The notes under the pieces are model-generated. The model was not told the DNA's origin. It was given only the letters and a program-made list of their open reading frames with translations, and ran no database searches. DNA of 47,794 bases from Chryseobacterium indologenes (GTDB lineage Bacteria > Bacteroidota > Bacteroidia > Flavobacteriales > Weeksellaceae). The DNA lies in assembly GCA_001013295.1 (NCBI GenBank), contig LAZY01000008.1, positions 1 to 47,794 on the forward strand. The letters are read 5' to 3'. Position 1 is the first letter of the stretch. Each line of letters starts with the position of its first letter. This document shows positions 42,393-47,794 of this stretch, piece by piece. Made by a program: the position numbers and the translations under genes.

Positions 42393-42821
42393 CTATTTAT
42401 GAATAATATTATTCGTCATGGTGGTATGGTTGATCAGTGTTCCTTTTTCGTCCCGGATTTCAATTTCTGAAACATGCATCGTTTTTCCTTTTCTGATGAA
42501 GCGGGCAGTGGCGGTTACGATCCCGTCTTTTTTGCTTCTCAGGTGATTGGAGTTGATGTTGGTTCCTACACCGTAATATTTCTCACCGTCTATAAAGATA
42601 TTAGACAGGCTTGAACCTAATGTTTCGGCTAAAACGCAGCTTGCTCCGCCATGCATGATCCCGAATGGCTGATGGGTTCTCGGAAGTACCGGCATTGTAG
42701 CGGTAAGGGTTTCGTTTTCGAGATCTACATCGATGAATTTGATCTCCATGGCTTTTGCCAGGGTTTCGCCACCCCAGTTATTGATGAATGCTAATATTTC
42801 TTCTTTTGTCTGACCTTTCAT
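42393..42821 (-). CDS. Hotdog-fold thioesterase (PaaI/MenI-like)
   Basis: A 142-residue hotdog protein with the HGGA motif at His57-Ala60 and catalytic-type Glu66 (VLAETLGS), then GTNINSNHLRSKKDG, characteristic of DHNA-CoA/4-hydroxybenzoyl-type hydrolases. A role as the menaquinone thioesterase MenI is plausible because menF and menC are in the window, but PaaI-like activity cannot be excluded. It has its own terminator. Confidence 0.82.
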   Translation of the reverse strand: MKGQTKEEILAFINNWGGETLAKAMEIKFIDVDLENETLTATMPVLPRTHQPFGIMHGGASCVLAETLGSSLSNIFIDGEKYYGVGTNINSNHLRSKKDGIVTATARFIRKGKTMHVSEIEIRDEKGTLINHTTMTNNIIHK

Positions 42822-42880
42822 TTCTGTAATGGATAAATGATGAATGATAAATAATGAGTAGAAGATTGTAAAGGATTCTT

Positions 42881-43483
42881 CTAGCTTTTGGTTTCTGTTT
42901 CACTTCCTGTTCCCATAATATCGGGATTCCAGTTGGCCGGAACTTTAGGAACAATATCATTTTTTACATAATAATCCTGAATTTCCTGCATGATTTCTGC
43001 AAAAGGAACCGAAGCAATTCTTTCGTACGGAATGGTGTAGCCCAGGTAAACAATATTTCTTTTAAAGTCACCGGCTGCCAGTACAATAGGAACTTTTGCG
43101 GCCAATGCCATGTGATAGAATCCTTTTCTCCATTTCGGAACCCAGCTTCTTGTTCCTTCCGGAGTGATCACAAGGCTGAAATCTTCTTTAGCAAACTGTC
43201 TGGCTACAAAATTAACCAGATCATTTTTCTGGCTTCTGTCGATCCCTATTCCTCCCAATCCTTTTACAATACTTCCGTACCAGGCTTTGGTATGGGCATC
43301 TTTAATGATAATTTTCAAAGGTTTATTCAAAGACCAGTAGGCAAAGTTTCCTAAAATATACTCCATATTATGGGTATGAGGGGCTACCACAAGGATACAC
43401 CTGTTCAGGTTGTTGACATCGCCCTGCAGAACGACTTTCCAGCCTAATAATTTTAACATCAGTTTGCCTATCAGCTTTTTCAT
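42881..43483 (-). CDS. LPLAT/PlsC-family acyltransferase
   Basis: A 200-residue acyltransferase, short like the 1-acylglycerol-3-phosphate acyltransferases. Motif I reads APHTHNMEY: His36, with Glu41 at the place of the usual Asp (H-x4-E). TPEGTRS (107-113) is motif III. KVPIVLAAGDF near 129 is the motif IV-like region. Substrate is probably a lyso-lipid. The Asp to Glu change might alter activity or be tolerated. Confidence 0.83.
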   Translation of the reverse strand: MKKLIGKLMLKLLGWKVVLQGDVNNLNRCILVVAPHTHNMEYILGNFAYWSLNKPLKIIIKDAHTKAWYGSIVKGLGGIGIDRSQKNDLVNFVARQFAKEDFSLVITPEGTRSWVPKWRKGFYHMALAAKVPIVLAAGDFKRNIVYLGYTIPYERIASVPFAEIMQEIQDYYVKNDIVPKVPANWNPDIMGTGSETETKS

Positions 43484-43502
43484 AGATTTCTTTGGATTAA
43501 AA

Positions 43503-43535
43503 ACAAAAAAGTATAACCAAAGCTTGGTTATACTT
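43503..43535 (-). terminator. Strong terminator after the 20-residue peptide gene
   Basis: AAGTATAACCAA (43509-43520) pairs with TTGGTTATACTT (43524-43535); on the minus strand TTTTTTG then T5 follow. It lies just before the acyltransferase start, so a short transcript ends here. Confidence 0.85.
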
Positions 43536-43562
43536 TACAAATATATTGAAATATTATCGCTC

Positions 43563-43625
43563 TTAAAACAAACCGCTAATTAAATCTACGATTTTCATTA
43601 CGAATTCCATTGCAAATTGTATCAT
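43563..43625 (-). CDS. Possible 20-residue amphipathic peptide
   Basis: ATG at 43625 to TAA at 43563 encodes 20 residues. Polar residues Gln3, Glu7, Lys11, Asp14 and Ser17 fall at i+3/i+4 spacing among Ile/Phe/Met/Val/Leu, giving an amphipathic helix with one narrow polar face. The frame sits alone in a 315-base gap, 28 bases before a strong terminator. It could be a membrane-active small peptide (toxin or modulin-like) or a chance frame in a small RNA. Confidence 0.45.
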   Translation of the reverse strand: MIQFAMEFVMKIVDLISGLF

Positions 43626-43798
43626 GATAAGGCTGTGTTTTTAGTTGATTGGTTATTAAATTTTAGTTTTACGAAATTAAAACAATTTTTTTATATAGCG
43701 AACTAAATTTTGTTTTTTTTCACTTTTCTGAGAGAAGAAGAGTGTGAATTTCAAACATTTGTCTTCCACTCACACCTTCTGCCACTCTCTTAAGTTAA

Positions 43799-45517
43799 TT
43801 ATTTAGTTTGTATGGAAATTTCGTTTTTCCCGTCTTTGATTTTGATGTCGACATCTTTATTGATTTTTTTGATGCCGGCCGCTACAGAATCAATTACTTT
43901 CTTTGCCTGGTTATTTGGTACCTTTTTGCCGTTGATAATGATGCTGTCTTTATCATTAGAATCATAGACGATGCTGGAACCGTTTACCGTGATTTTATTC
44001 TTTTCGATTCTGATTCCGTTTTCATCATCATTACTATCCTTATCATCATTCATTCCGTCTCCATCGAGATCACCGTTTACTGACATGTCATCTTTTTTCG
44101 TAACAATTACCAAGGTTTTTTGAGGGACTACCAGTTCGTAATCTACTCTGTAATCTCTGAATCTCTGCTCATAAGGATACTTTATGAAGTTAGGAAGCAT
44201 TACCTTATTCCCTACGATCTCTACAGGAACTGTCAGCTGAACCGGGATATTGTATCCGTCACCTTCTTTTTTGATGATCAGATAAGGGATTTTTACATCT
44301 GATTTTCTTGTAACATCTACAGAGATATAATCTTCCTCATATACTGTTCTCTTGTCTGAATAAATATCATCATCATATGACCTGAAGTTCTGAGGAATAT
44401 TTACCTGCTTTACGTCTAAATACAGTGTATCTGAAGCGGTATTGATGGCAATATTCTCTGTATCTTCCTTACTTCCTTTGTATTGAAGGTTTTTCTTAGC
44501 TATACTTACTCCGAAATAAGCTCCCAGTCCTAGTAATAAAAGGAATATACCTCCCAGTACCCAGCCGATGTTTCTTAGTTTTGTCTTTGGAGAAAAGATT
44601 TTGATACTTAGTAAGCTGAAGATGATAGCAGGGATCAAACTTCCCAGAATCATCATCGCAACTAAAACTTTATCAAGACCATTTTCGCCCATATAGAATT
44701 CAATCTTATTCGCGCCAGGGAAATCTGCACCTGTTCCGAAAAGTCCGAAGATTACAAAGATTCCGATGATACTTCCTATGGCAAGCAGGACAAAAAATCC
44801 GCCCATCAGGTATTTCAGAACATTCCAGATTCCACTTCCTGCATTATTGATGTATGGCTTGTTTTCGGTGTATATCTCTCCGACCCTCTGAGTAGATTCG
44901 TTGGCAAACTGTACCAATTTGTTAGACTCATTCTTAAGATTGTCGAAGTTCATAGGCTTTCCCTTCATTTTCAGGAAATCTGCTGCTGTTTCAGCTTTTG
45001 GAAGTACAATCCAAAGGATGATGTATAAAAGCACGATCAGTGAAGATGATATGGCCTGAGTAACGGTTCCTAAAAGGAAGACTCCCAGCCAGATGGCTCT
45101 CATAGCAGTAATATCTAATCCTACATATTGTGCTAAACCTGCACATACTCCTGCGATTTTCTGTTTTTCAGGGTCACGGAACAGCTGTTTGTTGTCTGTA
45201 GTGCTTCCGCTGTAATTATTGTTTCTGTTGTTTGTTTTTTCTGAAAAATAAGCCTCTTCCTGCTCTTCGATTTTCTCAGGTGTTCCGATCTGTGCGATTA
45301 CTTTTTCTACATCCGTATCGTTGATCACTTCACGTTTTCCCAGAGAATCTCTGAAGATCTCCACCATTCTTATTTCTATGTCATGCATTACCTCTTCTGC
45401 TTCAGAAGCATCCAGTGAGCTTCTAAGGGCGTTCAGGTAATCGCTGAGCTTTATATATGCGTGTTCTTCTATGGTAAAAGAAAAACCTGCGAGTCCTATT
45501 GAGAGTGTCTTGTTCAT
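43799..45517 (-). CDS. PspC-domain membrane protein
   Basis: A 572-residue protein. The N-terminal part (about 1-90) resembles a HAAS-like helical segment (LRSSLDASEAEEVMHDIEIRMVEIF). The PspC domain at about 113-175 has PEKQKIAGVCAGLAQYVGLD and helices through LLYIILWIVLP. Further helices follow at about 235-260, 285-305 and 317-335. The C-terminal 200 residues are a soluble beta-rich domain with a Asp/Asn-rich insertion (DGDGMNDDKDSNDDE). Downstream of padR by 11 bases: an envelope-stress pair as seen in many Bacteroidota. Confidence 0.9.
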   Translation of the reverse strand: MNKTLSIGLAGFSFTIEEHAYIKLSDYLNALRSSLDASEAEEVMHDIEIRMVEIFRDSLGKREVINDTDVEKVIAQIGTPEKIEEQEEAYFSEKTNNRNNNYSGSTTDNKQLFRDPEKQKIAGVCAGLAQYVGLDITAMRAIWLGVFLLGTVTQAISSSLIVLLYIILWIVLPKAETAADFLKMKGKPMNFDNLKNESNKLVQFANESTQRVGEIYTENKPYINNAGSGIWNVLKYLMGGFFVLLAIGSIIGIFVIFGLFGTGADFPGANKIEFYMGENGLDKVLVAMMILGSLIPAIIFSLLSIKIFSPKTKLRNIGWVLGGIFLLLLGLGAYFGVSIAKKNLQYKGSKEDTENIAINTASDTLYLDVKQVNIPQNFRSYDDDIYSDKRTVYEEDYISVDVTRKSDVKIPYLIIKKEGDGYNIPVQLTVPVEIVGNKVMLPNFIKYPYEQRFRDYRVDYELVVPQKTLVIVTKKDDMSVNGDLDGDGMNDDKDSNDDENGIRIEKNKITVNGSSIVYDSNDKDSIIINGKKVPNNQAKKVIDSVAAGIKKINKDVDIKIKDGKNEISIQTK

Positions 45518-45528
45518 AGCTTTGTTTT

Positions 45529-45858
45529 TTAATGTTGTTGGGTGATTTGGTTGACTGAGGCTGTCAGATCATTCCACGTATTGAGAAGTTCATCCAGGAA
45601 AAGTTTTCCTTTTTCTGTGATCTGATAATATTTTCTGGGTGGCCCTCCGGTAGATTCTTCCCATCTGTAAGAGAGAAACTCTCCGTTTTTAAGTCTTGTA
45701 AGAAGAGGGTAGAGGGTCCCTTCCACTACATCCAGTTTTCCTTTTTTCAGTTCGTCAATAAGATCAGAAACATACATTTCGCGATTATTGATGAGACTTA
45801 GAATACAGAATTCCAGAATTCCTTTTCGCATTTGCGCTTTGGTATTTTCAGTATTCAT
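45529..45858 (-). CDS. PadR-family transcriptional regulator
   Basis: A 109-residue winged helix protein: LEFCILSLINNREMYVSDLIDELKKG, VVEGTLYPLLTRLKNGEFLSYRWEES, GPPRKYYQITEKGKLFLDEL. This is the classic PadR core with a short C-terminal helix. Co-transcribed with the pspC gene. A palindrome over its own promoter suggests autoregulation. Confidence 0.93.
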   Translation of the reverse strand: MNTENTKAQMRKGILEFCILSLINNREMYVSDLIDELKKGKLDVVEGTLYPLLTRLKNGEFLSYRWEESTGGPPRKYYQITEKGKLFLDELLNTWNDLTASVNQITQQH

Positions 45859-45927
45859 CTTTGATAAGTTTTGTTAATTAGTTATATTTTTAGAAAAATG
45901 CCCCTAGCTAGTTGAGCCTATTCTAAT

Positions 45928-45968
45928 TTTACATTACAAAGATATGTAAATAAAATGGTATTATGCAA
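45928..45968 (-). promoter_or_regulatory. Promoter of padR-pspC with overlapping PadR-type palindrome
   Basis: On the minus strand TTG (45966-45968), 21 bases, TATCTTTG (45937-45944). The inverted repeat TTTACAT (45928-45934), nine bases, ATGTAAA (45944-45950) covers the -7 box. PadR sites are known to have ATGT..ACAT-type arms, so bound PadR could block initiation. Confidence 0.65.
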
Positions 45969-46199
45969 TACAAAGTAGTGAAATTTTTAAAATAAAATAT
46001 ATAATTAATTGAAAATCAATATTATAATTTTTATTGATTATTTAATGAAAATAAATTAAGGTCAATTTTTTTTGAATTTTGCTTTCATTTTTATTAATAA
46101 AGAGGAAAATATTCGTGATAATTTGTGAAACTATTGGTGGCATTTGTGTTTATAAAGTCGTTTTATAGCTTTTCACAGATGCCGAATCTGTATGAAATT

Positions 46200-46287
46200 A
46201 GCCCCGATAGCAGCGGTTACCCCACAGCAGGGCAGGGACAGGCTCAGGCGCGAGGAGTATGAGCGGATAGCGGGAAACAGCTCCTGA
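46200..46287. ncRNA. GC-rich structured element (possible Flavo-1-like RNA or dispersed repeat)
   Basis: A sharply GC-rich island in AT-rich DNA: AGCCCCGATAGCAGCGG at the left, GAGCGGATAGCGGG then AAACAGCTCCT at the right. The ends share GATAGC and AGCGG boxes; CCCG can pair with CGGG. Similar elements, 'AGCCC-GAU..AGCGG ... AGCGGAUAGCGGG', are scattered in Flavobacteriia genomes and may be the described Flavo-1 motif, from memory only. No protein-coding signal is present. Confidence 0.5.
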
Positions 46288-46349
46288 TCATTATTTCTAT
46301 TACGATCATCTATTGAAAACAGGAGAGTCATAAATTCTGAAACATGGAT

Positions 46350-46380
46350 TTTGAGATCGCTGTTATGATTCGTATTTTTG
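46350..46380 (+). promoter_or_regulatory. Promoter of the secreted-protein gene at 46420
   Basis: TTTTG (46349-46353), 19 bases, TATTTTTG (46373-46380): full consensus. The transcript starts downstream of the structured element, so the element is not in this leader. Confidence 0.75.
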
Positions 46381-46419
46381 TTATGAATTAAAAAAAACAC
46401 CTCAATCCATTTACTAGTT

Positions 46420-47118
46420 ATGAAAATTTTAAACGCATATAAGAATCTTTCGGCCCTTATTTTCCTGGGACCTTTATGTTTTGGACAATACCAGTTTGAA
46501 GTTAAGAATGCATCAAAAAACTATAATATAGCCATTCAATCGGAAGACTGTTCTGATAACAGTTGTATGGGAAAAGGCACCGTAGACCTGTTTGATAATA
46601 ATAATACAAAGGTACAGACCTTTGTTTCGGATGATTTGGTTATAAATTTGCAGCCAGGCCAAAAGCTAACCCGTGGAAAAAGAATTGAGCTGACTAAAGA
46701 TCAACGCCCCGTCATCATGGATGATTTTAATTTTGACGGTACTGAAGATATTGCCATAAGAAACGGAAATATGGGAAATTATCACAGTGCTTCTTATGAT
46801 GTATATGTCTTCAATAGTACCAGAATGAGTTTTGTAAAAAGCAAGGAGCTTACAGAGCTGGCATCGGATGGATTTGATTTTTTTGAGGTAGATTCCAAGC
46901 GCAAACGCCTGATTATGTCCGGGAAATCCGGCTGTTGTGACCTCTTTACTACGGAATATGAAGTCATCCCGAATAAAGGACTGGAAAAAGTCCTGGAAAA
47001 AGAAGTAGATATGACGCAGGAAGACCGCGTGAAAGTAATCACCAAAGAAAAGATAAAGAATAAATGGGTAACCAAAACCAAGGTTTACACCTCAGAACAA
47101 TATAATAAAGAAAAGTAA
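46420..47118 (+). CDS. Secreted protein, XAC2610-like (FG-GAP-type region)
   Basis: A 232-residue protein with a signal peptide (to about SALIFLGPLCFGQ). The middle has PVIMDDFNFDGTEDIAIRNGNMGNY, an acidic repeat-like turn recalling the XAC2610/FG-GAP families, and two cysteine pairs (CSDNSC, CC). The C-terminus is basic. Function unknown; overlaps no other gene and stops one base before the HD gene's ATG, so both are likely co-transcribed. Confidence 0.8.
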   Translation: MKILNAYKNLSALIFLGPLCFGQYQFEVKNASKNYNIAIQSEDCSDNSCMGKGTVDLFDNNNTKVQTFVSDDLVINLQPGQKLTRGKRIELTKDQRPVIMDDFNFDGTEDIAIRNGNMGNYHSASYDVYVFNSTRMSFVKSKELTELASDGFDFFEVDSKRKRLIMSGKSGCCDLFTTEYEVIPNKGLEKVLEKEVDMTQEDRVKVITKEKIKNKWVTKTKVYTSEQYNKEK

Positions 47119-47119
47119 A

Positions 47120-47710
47120 ATGAAGATACAGAAAGAGATCGATTTTATTCTGGCAGTAGATGCCCTGAAGAATGTACAAAGAAGAAATTATAATGCAGAT
47201 GATTCCAGAAGGGAAAACACAGCCGAGCATTCATGGCAGATTATTATTCTGGCTCAGATCCTTTTCCCTTATGCGAAACACCGTGCAGATATTGATCTGT
47301 TGAGAGTGATCAGAATGCTTTCTATCCACGATCTTGTAGAAATTGAGGCCGGAGATACCTTCCTTTTTGACGAAAAGGCTATGGTAGGAAAGTTTGAGAG
47401 AGAAAAAGCTTCGGCACAAAAGATCTTCGGAATCCTGGATGAACCTTTGCGTACGGAATTCTTTAATCTCTGGCTTGAATTTGAAGAAGAAAAGACTCCG
47501 GATGCCATTTTTGCCTGTTCCATTGACAGGATTATGCCGTTTATCCTGAATTCCCATACTTCAGGAAAAAGCTGGACCGAGGCTGGTGTGACGGAGAAGC
47601 AAATCCGAAATATGCTTGAGAATGCCATTACCAGAGCATCAGATGAAATGGGAGAAGCTTTCGAACTATTGCTGAACAGAAGCCTTGAAACGGAAAAAGT
47701 TTTAAAATAA
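47120..47710 (+). CDS. HD-domain hydrolase (YfbR-like 5'-nucleotidase type)
   Basis: A 196-residue HD phosphohydrolase. Metal ligands: His37 in NTAEHSW, His70-Asp71 in MLSIHDLVEI, and Asp in FACSIDRIMPF near 138. The N-terminal DFILAVDALKNVQRRNY region is typical of the YfbR/HDDC2 group acting on deoxynucleoside monophosphates; the substrate is not proved. Directly follows the secreted protein gene and ends before a strong hairpin. Confidence 0.88.
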   Translation: MKIQKEIDFILAVDALKNVQRRNYNADDSRRENTAEHSWQIIILAQILFPYAKHRADIDLLRVIRMLSIHDLVEIEAGDTFLFDEKAMVGKFEREKASAQKIFGILDEPLRTEFFNLWLEFEEEKTPDAIFACSIDRIMPFILNSHTSGKSWTEAGVTEKQIRNMLENAITRASDEMGEAFELLLNRSLETEKVLK

Positions 47711-47734
47711 ATGTCTGTAAGCAATTGGAAATAT

Positions 47735-47767
47735 AAGAATCGGGCGGCCAGAGGCCGCCCGATTCTT
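47735..47767. terminator. Strong GC-rich hairpin terminator
   Basis: AAGAATCGGGCGGCC and GGCCGCCCGATTCTT arms of 15 bases around AGA. The T tract is short (TCTTATCC), so it may act in both directions. Confidence 0.75.
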
Positions 47768-47794
47768 ATCCGGATAGGTGCTTTTTCTTAAAAT

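Noticed and set aside
43730..43798. Hairpin after the pspC gene
   Set aside because: The arms GAAGAGTGTGA and TCACACCTTC pair imperfectly and no T run follows on the minus strand; not listed as a terminator.
1..47794. CRISPR array, rRNA, prophage or intact insertion sequence
   Set aside because: No regularly spaced identical repeats, rRNA signature, phage structural genes or transposase were found.

Overview
The window looks like chromosomal DNA of a Flavobacteriia member, most likely Chryseobacterium or a close Weeksellaceae relative. The base composition is AT-rich. Promoters fit the Bacteroidota pattern (TTTG/TTG, about 19-20 bases, TAnnTTTG). The gene set is also typical: a long oleate hydratase of the Elizabethkingia type, a Bat (aerotolerance) operon, a YpdA-type reductase, a Bacteroidota-type TssD/Hcp, OlsF-type fused acyltransferases, and short peptides with an 'MKNLKKL..ELKTIKGG' double-glycine leader. 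Nothing indicates a phage, plasmid or intact insertion sequence. No CRISPR array or rRNA was seen.

Layout. (1) 1-3400: a gene-poor stretch with three near-identical tRNA-Phe(GAA) genes on the minus strand. Each has its own promoter and terminator, and they are separated by decayed, repeat-bearing DNA and one possible small membrane protein. (2) 3437-6539: aspartokinase followed by an OlsF-like amino-lipid synthase (minus). (3) 7143-9164: fbp and menC (plus). (4) 9165-10580: a cluster of tiny minus-strand genes for cysteine-rich double-glycine-leader peptides: two intact, one frameshifted, one relic. Duplicated copies of the menC tail and terminator lie between them. (5) 10581-13538: DUF900-like hydrolase and glnS. 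(6) 13739-18132: oleate hydratase, its likely AraC regulator and an MFS exporter. (7) 18218-20633: an orphan TssD, a YpdA-like flavoprotein and a lipoprotein. (8) 20765-27559: glycosyltransferase, YfhO-like giant membrane protein, DUF4834-like protein, DUF6263-like lipoprotein, rlmB and a DinB-like protein (minus). (9) 28053-36870: a long plus-strand Bat operon (MoxR ATPase, GNAT, DUF58, BatD-like, BatA, BatB, BatC, BatD), then a MarC-family protein and a small membrane protein. (10) 37033-43483: isochorismate synthase (menF) and a hotdog thioesterase flank a minus-strand block holding an outer-membrane barrel, an ECF sigma factor with a membrane-spanning tail and two paralogous 'YWKNG' lipoproteins. 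An LPLAT acyltransferase follows. (11) 43563-45858: a 20-residue amphipathic peptide gene with its own terminator, then pspC and padR with a candidate self-operator. (12) 46200-47767: a GC-rich structured element, a secreted protein, an HD hydrolase and a terminator.

The genes mainly serve menaquinone synthesis (menC, menF, possibly the thioesterase), envelope lipid chemistry (OlsF, LPLAT, OhyA), envelope stress sensing (Bat, PspC/PadR, sigma/OMP pair) and central metabolism or translation (fbp, lysC, glnS, rlmB, tRNA-Phe). The least ordinary parts are the double-glycine peptide cluster, the 20-residue peptide gene, the membrane-tethered sigma factor with its barrel partner, and the paired lipoproteins with a shared upstream box.
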